This document shows positions 18,051 to 25,961 of a stretch of 64,000 nt of DNA, in pieces. The notes beneath the pieces were generated by a model. That model was not told the DNA's origin. It did not search any database and saw only the letters and a program-made list of their open reading frames with translations. This stretch comes from Streptomyces violaceusniger (GTDB lineage Bacteria; Actinomycetota; Actinomycetes; Streptomycetales; Streptomycetaceae). The stretch is taken from assembly GCA_005405945.1 (NCBI GenBank), contig BJHW01000001.1, positions 6,820,001 through 6,884,000 of the forward strand, written 5' to 3'. Numbering within the stretch: position 1 is the stretch's first letter; each line of letters starts with the position of its first letter. Both the position numbers and the translations under genes were made by a program.

Positions 18051-18980
18051 ATGCGAGTCATCACCCAGCAGACGCTCGGCGGTCCCGAGGTGCTCACCAT
18101 CGTGGACGCGCCCGAGCCCCAGCCCCTCCCGACCGAGGTTCTCGTCCGCGTCAAGGCCATCGGGCTGAACCCGCTGGAGGCGCGCCTGCGCGCCGGCGAG
18201 TTCCCGCTGATCGGCCGGCCGCCGTTCATCCTCGGCTGGGACATCAGCGGCGTGGTCGAGGAGGCGCCGCAGACGTGGCGGTTCAGGCCCGGCGACGAGG
18301 TGTTCGGGATGCCGCTGTTCCCGCGGGCGGCGAGCGCGTACGCCGAGGTCGTGTCGGCGCCGGCGTTGCACCTGGCCGCCAAGCCGGCGTCGCTCTCGCA
18401 CGTCGAGGCGTCGGCGCTGCCGGTCGTCGGGCTGACCGCGTGGCAGGGCCTCGTCGACCTCGGCGGTGTGAGCGAGGGCGACCGCGTCCTGGTCCACGGC
18501 GGTGGTGGCGGGGTCGGCCACGTCGCGATCCAGATCGCGAAGGCGCTCGGCGCGCACGTGATCGCGACCGCCGGCGGGAGCAAGCGGAAGTTCGTCGAGG
18601 GGTTCGGCGCCGACGAGGTGATCGACTACACGGCGGTCGACTTCACCGAGGCGGTCCGCGACATCGACGTCGTGCTCGACACGATCGGCGGCGACACCGT
18701 CGAGCGGTCGCTCGATGTGCTCCGCCCAGGCGGTCACCTGGTGACGGCGGTCGCCGAGGAGAATTCGGAGCTCGCCGCCACGTACGAGGCGGCCGGCATG
18801 CGCTTCAGCGGCATCGCGGTCGACCCCGATCCGGTCGCCCTGCGAGGTCTCGTCGAACTCGTCGAACAGGGCAGGCTCCGGGTCCATGTGCAGGAGACGT
18901 TCCCGTTCGAGCGCGTCGCCGACGCGCACCGGCTGCTCGACGGCGGTCATCTCCGGGGCAAGCTCGTCCTCACCGTCTGA
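18051..18980 (+). CDS. NADPH:quinone oxidoreductase-like MDR protein
   Basis: 309 residues, zinc-independent medium-chain reductase. N-terminal GroES-like domain with IGLNPLEARLRAG and ILGWDISGVVEE, Rossmann loop HGGGGGVGHVAIQIAKALG near residue 150, then GADEVIDYT and VLDTIGGDT. The family makes NADPH-dependent two-electron reduction of quinones or enones, limiting redox cycling. The divergent HxlR gene is the probable regulator. No zinc-binding cysteines are seen. Confidence 0.9.
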   Translation: MRVITQQTLGGPEVLTIVDAPEPQPLPTEVLVRVKAIGLNPLEARLRAGEFPLIGRPPFILGWDISGVVEEAPQTWRFRPGDEVFGMPLFPRAASAYAEVVSAPALHLAAKPASLSHVEASALPVVGLTAWQGLVDLGGVSEGDRVLVHGGGGGVGHVAIQIAKALGAHVIATAGGSKRKFVEGFGADEVIDYTAVDFTEAVRDIDVVLDTIGGDTVERSLDVLRPGGHLVTAVAEENSELAATYEAAGMRFSGIAVDPDPVALRGLVELVEQGRLRVHVQETFPFERVADAHRLLDGGHLRGKLVLTV

Positions 18981-19095
18981 TCCCGTCGTGGGGCCTCCGC
19001 GGCCGCCCTCAAGGACGTGGCAGCAGAGGTCCGCACCTCCAAGGCCGCGATCCACCGCTGAGGTGCCTGAGCCCCGTCCGGTGCGCCCGGCTGAC

Positions 19096-19127
19096 CGATC
19101 AGGGGTCGATCAGGGGTCGATCAGGGG
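19096..19127. repeat. three tandem 11-bp repeats
   Basis: CGATCAGGGGT is repeated at 19096, 19107 and 19118 (last copy one base short). It lies in the gap between the quinone reductase gene and the convergent methyltransferase gene. Confidence 0.8.
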
Positions 19128-19176
19128 GCACGTCGCGCCGCGCAGGGGTCCGTGAGACTGTGAAGTCTCGCTCGGG

Positions 19177-19857
19177 TCACGCGGTGTTCTCCTGGGCGGC
19201 GATCTCGGCTTTGCGCGCGACGCCGATGACGCACGGGGAGCTGGGCGTGGTGCGGCCGTTGATGAGGAAGTCGAAGTGCCGTGCGCGTTCGATCCTGAAT
19301 CCGGCGGCGGTGATGGCTGGTTCGGGGTTCCGGGTGAGATTGCAGCCGCCGCCCAGCAGTGGCCATACCACGTTGATGATCCGCTGCCGCCTTGCCAGGC
19401 CGGGGCGTGTCGATCGGATGTGCTCGTAGAAGTACAGAAGCCCGCCCGGTCGTAGCACACGGGCGGCTTCCCCGAGCGCGGCGGAGACGTCCGCGATGGT
19501 GCACAGGACGAGCGAGGCCACGACGCCGTCGGCGGAAGCGTCGGGGACGGGTAGCGCCTCGGCCCGGCCTGCGCGGATCTCTACCGGCACGGGGGACCCG
19601 GCCGACGCCCGCTTTGCGAGTTCACGCAGGCGTGGCTCGGGTTCGACAGCGATGACCCGCTCGACCTTCGGCGGGTAGTGCGGGAAGTTGGCGCCGGTTC
19701 CCGCGCCGATCTCCACGATCCGGCCGGTGGTCCCGCCCAGCAGCTCCCGCCGGTGTTCCAGGGCGCCGTGGGCCTCGGCGAAGGCGTTGATCCTCGGGTA
19801 GACGCGAGCGAAGAGCGCATGGCGTATCGGCTTCTCGCGGTCCGTCGCGGCGGCCAT
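19177..19857 (-). CDS. class I SAM-dependent methyltransferase (Methyltransf_11), probably BlaI-regulated
   Basis: 226 residues. SAM motif I is VEIGAGTGANFPHYP, the acidic strand is VIAVEPEPRLRELA, and the post-I region GRAEALPVPDASADGVVASLVL followed by LRPGGLLYFYEHI fits UbiE/COQ5-like small-molecule or lipid methyltransferases. The start ATG at 19857 lies 35 bases from two tandem TACTAC-N6-GTAGTA operators. Those sites, together with the BlaI gene just upstream on the same strand, say it is repressed by BlaI and induced through the M56 sensor. Substrate unknown; a resistance role is possible but unproven. Confidence 0.88.
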   Translation of the reverse strand: MAAATDREKPIRHALFARVYPRINAFAEAHGALEHRRELLGGTTGRIVEIGAGTGANFPHYPPKVERVIAVEPEPRLRELAKRASAGSPVPVEIRAGRAEALPVPDASADGVVASLVLCTIADVSAALGEAARVLRPGGLLYFYEHIRSTRPGLARRQRIINVVWPLLGGGCNLTRNPEPAITAAGFRIERARHFDFLINGRTTPSSPCVIGVARKAEIAAQENTA

Positions 19858-19891
19858 GGATGACTCCTCTCGGCGGGCAGGACCCCGAGCC

Positions 19892-19929
19892 TACTACGGC
19901 CGCGTAGTAATTACTATGCGGTCGTAGTA
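19892..19929. promoter_or_regulatory. two tandem BlaI/MecI-type operators
   Basis: TACTACGGCCGCGTAGTA (19892-19909) and TACTATGCGGTCGTAGTA (19912-19929) are 18-bp dyads spaced 20 bp, two helical turns, and together form a near-palindrome of about 40 bp. They resemble the TACTA/TAGTA dyads bound by BlaI/MecI dimers. They lie before the methyltransferase start and after the M56 gene stop. Confidence 0.75.
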
Positions 19930-19954
19930 GATAAGGAGGGCTGACCGCCGAAGC

Positions 19955-20824
19955 TCAGTGACCTCCTCCCAGGCAGGCCAACGGAGTTGTCGACATCAGC
20001 CAGGCGGAGCCGGTGATCGCCCACACGTGGAGCGCGGCCCCGGCGGCCGTGACGGCCACCTGTCGGTGTTCCGGACGCACGGGCGGCGGTATCGCGCCCT
20101 CAAGCTGCGTGATCCTGGCGGCGAGCAACGTGCGGTCCCCCATCGCGGCGGCGGGGGCGGTATTCGCCCATCGAGGAGTGTCGCCGGCCTTCAGCAGTGC
20201 CCCGGCCACGGCGCCGACGCCGCAGTGAGCCATCGCGCAGCGGTCTGCCGCCAGTTCACGGTCGGCGGCGACCACCGTTCGCAGGTGACGCAGGAGCGGC
20301 AGCGCGATGTGGCGTGCCGCCAGGAAATCGGCCACGAGCGTTCTGAGCGGATCCCGCCCACGGACGTGCTCGGCCTCATGAGCCAGAACCGCACGCAATT
20401 CGCCAGGAGTCGCCGACTTCATGAGCCCGCTGCTGACCGTCACTCGGGGGCGCAGCAGGCCGTGGGTGAACGCGAAGCTACCGGCACTCTCGATCACCTC
20501 CACTCGGGCGGTCAGGCCCGCCTGCCGGGCGACGACGTGTATGGCCGTATCGGTGACGGCCGCGGCGCGGACCTGGCGGTCCATGGCCCGGGTCGCGCTG
20601 AGTCCAAGCCACAGCCGCCGGGCGGACCGTATGGCTCCGGCCGTAGAGAGGGCGAGCAGCGTGGCGCCGGCCCACGCGGCGCCCGACCGCGGGTCGGCTC
20701 CGATCCCGTGATGGGTGAACTGCCAGGCCAGAGCCGCGAGCACACAGCAGCCGAGGAAGGCCACCGCCGCGTGAATCGTCACGGACACCGTTACGAGAGT
20801 CCAGAAGGCCCGCTTGCCGGTCAC
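19955..20824 (-). CDS. M56-family membrane metallopeptidase (BlaR1-type sensor partner)
   Basis: 289 residues. Two membrane helices at the N-terminus (about 10-35 and 48-68), then the zinc protease motif LAHEAEHVRGRDPLR (HExxH) near residue 150 and the third-ligand region ADRELAADRCA near 187, then a C-terminal membrane helix. It lacks an outer penicillin-binding domain, as in most actinobacterial BlaI-linked M56 proteins. On a signal it should cleave or help inactivate the BlaI repressor. Its ATG overlaps the blaI stop by four bases (ATGA), so the pair is translationally coupled. Confidence 0.9.
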   Translation of the reverse strand: MTGKRAFWTLVTVSVTIHAAVAFLGCCVLAALAWQFTHHGIGADPRSGAAWAGATLLALSTAGAIRSARRLWLGLSATRAMDRQVRAAAVTDTAIHVVARQAGLTARVEVIESAGSFAFTHGLLRPRVTVSSGLMKSATPGELRAVLAHEAEHVRGRDPLRTLVADFLAARHIALPLLRHLRTVVAADRELAADRCAMAHCGVGAVAGALLKAGDTPRWANTAPAAAMGDRTLLAARITQLEGAIPPPVRPEHRQVAVTAAGAALHVWAITGSAWLMSTTPLACLGGGH

Positions 20825-21171
20825 GGCGACTGCTCCAAGAGCCGCCGAAGACGGTCCCGTAGCTGCGGATCCAGCGACGCCTCGGCGGCGAAATGCGCGA
20901 CCGCGGCATCGCCGTGCGCCCGCAGCACCTCCCGTACGGCGATCGCGGCCTCATCCGCGACGGCGGCTGTGTACGCGTAGCCACGCCCCTGTATGGCCCG
21001 ATCGAGCAAGCGCTTCTCCGCGAGGCGAGTCATCACCGTCATCACCGTGGTGTAGGCCAGCGGCCGCTCCCGGCCCTCGTTGAGCCGGTCGAGTACGGCG
21101 CGGACCGTCACTGGCGCTTGGACCTCCCAGCACACCCGCATGACCGCGCTCTCCAGTGCCCCCAGGGTCAC
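20821..21171 (-). CDS. BlaI/MecI/CopY-family transcriptional repressor
   Basis: 116 residues from the GTG at 21171. N-terminal winged HTH: LGALESAVMRVCWEVQAP, then LAYTTVMTVMTRLAEKRLL with the recognition helix, then the wing GRGYAYTA; the C-terminal helices (VREVLRAHGDAAVAHFAAEA) form the dimer part that M56 proteases cut. I prefer the GTG to the ATG at 21195 because GGAGGTGAG lies six bases before it, while the ATG has no ribosome site. A look-alike operator at 21200-21217 suggests autorepression. Confidence 0.9.
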   Translation of the reverse strand: MTLGALESAVMRVCWEVQAPVTVRAVLDRLNEGRERPLAYTTVMTVMTRLAEKRLLDRAIQGRGYAYTAAVADEAAIAVREVLRAHGDAAVAHFAAEASLDPQLRDRLRRLLEQSP

Positions 21172-21199
21172 TGTGATCTCACCTCCGTAGAGCATTGCC

Positions 21200-21217
21200 C
21201 ACTACGCCAGAGTAGGA
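21200..21217. promoter_or_regulatory. BlaI-type operator upstream of blaI
   Basis: CACTACGCCAGAGTAGGA has the same CTAC-N6-GTAG core and spacing as the two sites at 19892-19929. It lies 29 bases before the blaI GTG and between blaI and the divergent PLP gene, so it may serve both. Confidence 0.65.
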
Positions 21218-21242
21218 GGTTCGAACGCGTGCGTCCGGCCGC

Positions 21243-22433
21243 GTGCCGCGCGGGAACTTGGCGCGAAGTCTGCGAGTGTCGGAGCCCCTCGTCCCGGCGG
21301 GACGTGGCTTCTGGGCCAAGCTGGAAGGCTTCGACCCTGGCGGCATCAAGGACCGCCCCGGGCTGCACATGGTCCAGCGGGCCCGGGCCCGCGGTGACCT
21401 GCGGCCCGGCGGCCGGATCATCGAGCCCACCAGCGGGACCCTGGGACTGGGACTCGCCCTGGCGGGCATGGTCTACCACCACCCGGTCACCCTGGTCACC
21501 GATCCGGGGCTGGAGTTGTCCATGACCCGGTTGCTGACCGCGTTCGGCGCCCAGGTCAATGTCGTCTCCGAGCCCCACCCAACCGGTGGCTGGCAGCAGG
21601 CCCGCCGTGACCGCGTCCAGCGACTGCTGGACCAGCACCAGGGTTCATGGTGCCCGGACCAGTACAACAACCCCGACAACGTCGCCGCGTACACCCCGCT
21701 GGCGCTCGAGCTGGCGGCCATATCGACGTGCTGGTGTGCAGCGTCGGCACCGGTGGACACTCTGCCGGGGTCTCCCGGGTCCTGCGACAGCTCTACCGCC
21801 GAGTTGACGGTCGTCGGAGTCGACACCGTCGGATCGACGATCTTCGGTCAACCCGCCAGGCCCCGCCTGATGCGGGGGCTGGGCTCCAGCATCTACCCCC
21901 GCAACGTCGCCTACGACCAGTTCTCGGAAGTGCACTGGGTAGCCCCCGCGGAAGCCGTGTGGACCTGCCGCCAACTGGCCGCGTCCCACTACGCCACCGG
22001 CGGATGGAGCGTCGGAGCGGTTGCCCTGGTGGCGGGTCGGCTCGTCCGGACCATGCCCGCGAAGGCCCGGATCGTGACGATCTTCCCGGATGGACCGCAA
22101 CGCTACCTGGGGACGGTCTACGACGACGACTACTGCGCCGCCCATGGTCTGCTCGGTTCCCCCCCCGCACCCGAACCAGACCTGATCGGCCGCCTGGACG
22201 AAAAGGTGGTACACCGCTGGACCCGGTGCACCACCGTGGCCGACCCCCTCACTCTCCAGGACGCCACCGAGGTCCCCCTGGAGGAGGCGACAGCGTCGTA
22301 CAGATCCGAGCGCTGCCGTCCCGGAGGGGCGAAAACACCAAGGACGCTCAGGGCACAGGGCGCGAGGGCGTGCTGTCGCAGTGGCGAGAGGTGGTGGCCA
22401 ACCGGCCCTTCCTGCTCTTCTCGGTCGCCGTGA
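21243..22433 (+). pseudogene. PLP-dependent cysteine synthase-like enzyme, internal frameshifts
   Basis: Fold-type II PLP enzyme related to cysteine synthase and SbnA. It has LEGFDPGGIKDRPGLHMV with the PLP lysine, then IIEPTSGTLGLGLALAGMV, the substrate loop, and VVGVDTVGSTIFGQ. Between 21713 and 21799 the protein continues in another frame (GHIDVLVCSVGTGGHSAGV, the phosphate loop), so one base is missing near 21713-21717 and the frame returns near 21796-21799. The C-terminal frame runs on into the MFS fragment, so the natural end is uncertain. The GTG at 21243 is the only plausible start. Reaction unknown. Confidence 0.75.
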
Positions 22434-22762
22434 TCGGCTCGTATGTCCTGTCCTTCCAGGCCTATCTGGCCCTGCTGCTCGAAGTGCGCCGGCTCGGCGG
22501 CGAGGGGGAGTCCGGGACGGTGGCGGTGGCATTGCTGTTCGCCGTCTCGGGACTGAGCACCATCCTCGGACAGACGAAGGTCACCGCCTGGTGCAAGGCC
22601 CGGATGGAGCCGGGGCGGGCGCTGACCTGGGGGCTGCCGTGGCTCGCGCTGCTGGCACTGGGCCTGGCCTGTGCCGCGGCTCTGTACGGGTTGCACCGCA
22701 CCGGCCGCCTCGCGGCCGTGCAGGCCCTGAGGTACAGCCCGCGGCCGCCTGACGGGCCATAG
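22370..22762 (+). pseudogene. internal fragment of an MFS transporter
   Basis: 130 residues with three membrane segments: PFLLFSVAVIGSYVLSFQAY, TVAVALLFAVSGLSTILGQ and WGLPWLALLALGLACAAAL. WCKARMEPGRALTWG between the last two is a typical MFS loop. A full MFS protein has 12 segments and about 400 residues, so only a central piece remains, fused out of frame to the PLP gene. PLP enzyme plus MFS exporter pairs are common in Streptomyces; here both are damaged. Homopolymer errors cannot explain the missing two thirds. Confidence 0.7.
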
Positions 22763-22770
22763 GCGGGAAC

Positions 22771-22807
22771 GGAGCGGCGGACGGGGACCAGCCCCGCCCG
22801 CCGCTCC
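22771..22807. terminator. 16-bp hairpin with one mismatch
   Basis: 22771-22786 pairs with 22792-22807 around the loop ACCAG, one A-C mismatch. It follows the stop of the MFS fragment (22762) and is a likely terminator. Confidence 0.75.
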
Positions 22808-23525
22808 TCACCCGCGTCCGAGGCACGGCCATTCGCAGTTCGCCGCCTGACCGGATGGGGGCAGCAGCCGTTTGACGTCCCGTTGGAGTAAGACGGCCAG
22901 GTTGCCGAGCGTCACGGAGGCGGCGGCGGAACTGCCGCCGACGAGGAGAACCATGGCGGAACGGCCGTCGGCGACAGAACCATCGCCGCCACCGCCCCAG
23001 CGACCACCACGACCACGCCGCCCAGTAGTGCGTTGACCATTCCGGTGAGTCTCGGGATACGGCGGTGTGCACCCCTGTTGCCGTCAACGACTGCCGTCGC
23101 CACGACCAGCCCCCTGACACAAACCCTCACCCGGAGGAACACCACTTTACGAACTGTCCACTCATGGCAGGCTTGCGGCCCGCAGAGGCGCCCGTTAGGT
23201 GACGACCAGGTGCAACTTGGTCAGCGAGCGGCGTTGGTGCCGATGCCCTGCGCGTCAGCGAGGGAGTCGCTGTTCTGCCGGCTGCTCGCTGTGCTGTGCT
23301 GGCGTCCGCCTGGTGCGGGTGTGACATGTGGGGGCCGTGTGGCGCAGTGGGAGTGAGGCGGCTGGTTGTCGGCAAGTCGGGTCCGCAGGTTTTCCGTATC
23401 TGTGGATCTCCTTCTCCGGTACGGGCGGAGAGCCCTGCCCGTACCGGAGTCCGTGCCGGTCCCGGGCCGCGGTTGTGGTCACGGCCGTCTCACGCAAGAG
23501 ACCATTGACGAAGGAAGCGTGCATT
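22808..23525. other. intergenic region before the small peptide gene
   Basis: About 720 bases without a convincing gene. A minus-strand frame at 22912-23145 encodes a membrane-helix-like stretch (LLGGVVVVVAGAVAAMVLS) and may be a small membrane peptide, but it lacks a clear ribosome site. A perfect 13-bp hairpin at 23414-23449 stands 76 bases before the peptide ATG and could be a terminator or leader structure. Confidence 0.45.
23414..23449. terminator. 13-bp hairpin upstream of the small peptide
   Basis: CTCCGGTACGGGC (23414-23426) and its exact reverse complement (23437-23449) flank a 10-base loop. It may end upstream transcription or fold in the 5' leader of the peptide mRNA. Confidence 0.6.
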
Positions 23526-23735
23526 ATGTACAACGCCCAGATTGAGACCCGCGAGATTTCCGACGCCGACCTGGACGGCGTTGCCGCCGGCGCGGCCGGC
23601 GGGCTGGCCCTGCAGAGCCAGCCGGGCCACCTGGAGGGCGTCGGCGGCGTCGAACTGGCTGGCCACAGCGTCGTGGTGGATGGTGCGGCGAACCTGCAGA
23701 GCGGCCAGGCGGGCCTCAACGTCACCGCCGTCTGA
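23526..23735 (+). CDS. orphan small peptide with double-glycine-type leader (RiPP-precursor-like)
   Basis: 69 residues. The first part, TREISDADLDGVAAGAAGG, matches the leader pattern of class II lanthipeptide and other double-glycine precursors (acidic LD box followed by a G-A or G-G cleavage site). The core of about 42 residues is Gly/Val/Ala-rich (VELAGHSVVVDGAANLQ) and has no cysteine, so it is not a lanthipeptide substrate. The ribosome site GAAGGAAG is good. No maturase, protease or ABC exporter is nearby. It could be an unmodified bacteriocin-like or signalling peptide, or a remnant of a lost cluster. Confidence 0.65.
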   Translation: MYNAQIETREISDADLDGVAAGAAGGLALQSQPGHLEGVGGVELAGHSVVVDGAANLQSGQAGLNVTAV

Positions 23736-23818
23736 TCAGCCGCAAAGGCTGAACATCCTCGAGGCCTGAAGGCCCTCGGCCACACGGCGGATTCGAGGGA
23801 TCGTTGCCATACAAGTGA

Positions 23819-24000
23819 TCAACTGGCTGTGGCCAGGAGGTTAGCGAGGCGCTCGGCCGGGGTTTCCCAGCCGAGCGTTTTGCGTGGTCGGCTGTTGAGT
23901 TCGGCTGCGACGGTGTCCAGGTCCTCACGGGCGTGGACGGACAGGCCGGTGCCCTTGGGAAAGTACTGCCGCAGCAGACCATTGGCTGTGGTCTGGTGGG
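23819..24000 (-). mobile_element. IS30-family transposase, C-terminal stump
   Basis: The minus strand encodes NGLLRQYFPKGTGLSVHARE then DLDTVAAELNSRPRKTLGW, ETPAERLANLL and a stop at 23819, which is the well-conserved end of IS30-family transposases (RQYFPKGT and RPRKTLGWxTPAE). About 50 residues remain; the DDE core and the left end are missing. The element border is near 23790, where GGATTCGAGGGATCGTTGCC may be the terminal repeat. The stump joins directly to the integrase remnant at about 24000, so a deletion took place between two mobile elements. Confidence 0.8.
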
Positions 24001-24003
24001 CTC

Positions 24004-24112
24004 AGGTCAGCCCTGACGGCAGCCGCCGTGAGGAACTGATCAGCCGCAACGTCGCGCAGCTGGTCCCCGCGCCGCGCATCGAGCCTCGGGAGCTGCGGCC
24101 GTGGACGCTGGA
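24004..24112 (+). pseudogene. tyrosine integrase fragment
   Basis: The frame SRREELISRNVAQLVPAPRI followed by EPRELRPWTLDE is the hinge between the SAM-like core-binding domain and the catalytic domain of actinophage or plasmid integrases (RNVAxLVxxP ... PWTxDE). Everything after this, including the catalytic Arg and Tyr, is gone. It lies 40 to 160 bases from the 3' end of tRNA-Arg, the typical integration target, so it marks an old integrated element. Confidence 0.65.
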
Positions 24113-24149
24113 CGAACGCCCCCACGATCCAAGATCGCGGGGGCGTTCG
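24113..24149. terminator. hairpin downstream of tRNA-Arg
   Basis: CGAACGCCCCC (24113-24123) pairs with 24139-24149, extended by CGATC/GATCG inside. It lies just after the 3' end of the tRNA on the minus strand and so would end its transcript. Confidence 0.7.
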
Positions 24150-24162
24150 TCCTGGTCAGGCA

Positions 24163-24238
24163 TGGTGCCCCCGGCAGGATTCGAACCTGCGACACCCGCT
24201 TTAGGAGAGCGGTGCTCTATCCCCTGAGCTACGGAGGC
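24163..24238 (-). tRNA. tRNA-Arg (anticodon CCT)
   Basis: 76 bases with encoded CCA. Acceptor stem GCCTCCG / CGGGGGC (one G-T pair), D arm with TAGCTCAGGGGATAGAGCA, anticodon stem CCGCT/AGCGG with loop CTCCTAA (anticodon CCT, reads AGG), and T arm GCAGGTTCGAATCCTGC. All stems pair. Discriminator base A. Its 3' side faces the integrase remnant. Confidence 0.95.
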
Positions 24239-24873
24239 CGGGGCTTGTGGGAAGCCTTGTCGAAAACCCGGTTCCTGATCTTCGGCTCGGCTCCACAAAT
24301 CCGCTGGTCAGGCGGCCGTGCTCAGATCGCTGACGGTGCCGAGCGACAGGGCGCGGGAGAGATCCCGACTGACCTTCACAGGGTAGCGGATGTGCTCACC
24401 GAGGTTCGCCCCCGTGGTTGCGATTCCCGTGCAGACTCGCCTGACGTGCAGCTTTGCAAGGGATGAGACCGTCGATCGAGCGAGCGGTGGAGAGGATCCC
24501 GCCCGCACGTAGCAGCGAATTGTCCGTTCTGGGGTGATGGGTGGTGGCTCTACTCCACGGTTGAGCGTGGCCTCGTCGACCGACCCCTCGAAGCTGTAGG
24601 TGGCCCCTGCGCGGGTGTGGGTGCCGGGGCGACGCAGCCGCCGCCTGCCCGGCGGCCGGATCGTCGAAGAGCCCGTCGCCGTCGCGCACCCCGGTGTTGG
24701 TTGTCGAACGGCGCGCACACTTGGTCAGGCACCTACTGGGATCGTGAGGTCGCAGCCCCACCCGTGAAGACTGCGACCGGGGCACTGCGGCCCGGTCGGC
24801 CGGCTCACCCACCAGACCGTGTTGAGCGCCCCCACACGTCCGTGCCGCCGGACCGTATCTCTCCTCTGGCCGC
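24239..24873. other. region without a recognisable gene
   Basis: About 635 bases between tRNA-Arg and the flavodoxin gene. A minus-strand frame ending at 24308 (LGEHIRYPVKVSRDLSRALS near its end) stays open for about 130 codons but matches no family I know and has no good ribosome site. Given the mobile-element remnants on the other side of the tRNA, it may be leftover element DNA. Confidence 0.4.
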
Positions 24874-25604
24874 TCAGCGGTGCTCGGGGTTGGGGTAGTC
24901 CGGGCGACAGCCCGCGTCCCACTCGGTGTGCCGGTTGCCGTGCGGCGGAATGCCGTCCGCGCGTTGGAGCATCGCGGCCAGATGCATAAGGTTCCAGGTC
25001 ATGAAGGAGGAGTTGCGGTTGGTGAAGTCGTTCTCCGGCCCGCCCGAGCCCGGATCCAGGTATGAGGGCCCGGGGCCGGCCTCGCCGATCCATCCGGCGT
25101 CGGCCTGGGGCGGGATCGTGTAGCCCAGGTGCTGAAGGCTGTAGAGCACGTTCATGGCGCAGTGCTTGACCCCGTCCTCGTTCCCGGTGATCAGGCAGCC
25201 TCCGACCCGGCCGTAGTACGCGTACTGGCCCCGCTCGTTGAGCAGGCTGGAGCAGGCGTAGAGCCGCTCGATGACGTGCTTCATGACGGAACTGTTGTCG
25301 CCCAGCCAGATCGGCCCGCACAGCACCAGGATGTCCGCATCCATCACCCGCTCGTACAGCACGGGCCACTCGTCGCTCTCCCAGCCGTGCTCGCGCATGC
25401 GGGGAACACCCCGGCGGCGATGTCATGGTCGACGGCCCGCACGACCTCGGTAGTGACGCCACGCTCCTCCACCAACGCCCGGCTCCGCTCCAGCAACCCC
25501 TCGGTGTTGCTGACCTCTGGGGAACGCTTGAGCGTGCAGTTGACGTACAGGGCACGCAGACCGTCGAAGCGATACGCCTCGCCGGCCCGGTCGGATGACG
25601 CCAA
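24874..25604 (-). CDS. flavodoxin-fold NAD(P)H-dependent oxidoreductase, one frameshift
   Basis: About 243 residues after repair. The N-terminal part LRALYVNCTLKRSPEVSNTEGL is the FMN phosphate loop of NADPH-dependent FMN reductases; the second half has ADILVLCGPIWLGDNSSVMK, RLYACSSLLNERGQYAYYG and GGCLITGNEDGVKHCAMNVL. The frame breaks near 25398-25404 (GVFP to MREHGWESDEWPV), repaired by one base. The start is probably the TTG at 25604, since AAGGAG lies seven bases before it. Role: flavin-dependent reduction of a quinone, azo or other small molecule; not resolvable here. Confidence 0.82.
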
Positions 25605-25961
25605 GGGAGGTCTCCTTCATCGGTAGGGAACGTGGATCAGCGCTCACGGCGGCAGCAACCGGTGTGCCGGGCGGCCGGGACGGACCGGCCGCCCGGCACG
25701 CCGACGGCCACCCGGACGCACCGTCGATTTCCTCCCCACCTCACTGCGGGCGCTCGTCGGGGAGGGCCCGGGTTAAGGGGCTGTGATCACGGCCGATGCG
25801 GTAGTAGCCTTTCGCGTTTCCGTCGGCCTGAAGGCCGCGTATGCGCGTCAGACTCCTCCGGGCGCCGCGAGCCGTTTCGTCTGCCCTGGCGGCCGACCTC
25901 GCCCCGGGGTATTGGCGGTCACGTACGCTTTCCGCGGTGTGCAGAGGGGAAGGGACCGCGG
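25605..25961. other. divergent promoter region, no gene seen
   Basis: 357 bases between the flavodoxin-type reductase (minus) and the TrkH gene (plus). It must hold both promoters. No convincing repeats, hairpins or coding frame were seen. Confidence 0.5.

Noticed and set aside
23526..23735. Small peptide as a lanthipeptide precursor
   Set aside because: The leader fits, but the core has no cysteine and there is no lanthionine synthetase nearby.
24308..24718. Minus-strand frame next to tRNA-Arg as a gene
   Set aside because: No ribosome site, no recognised domain and location in mobile-element debris; kept only as an unexplained region.
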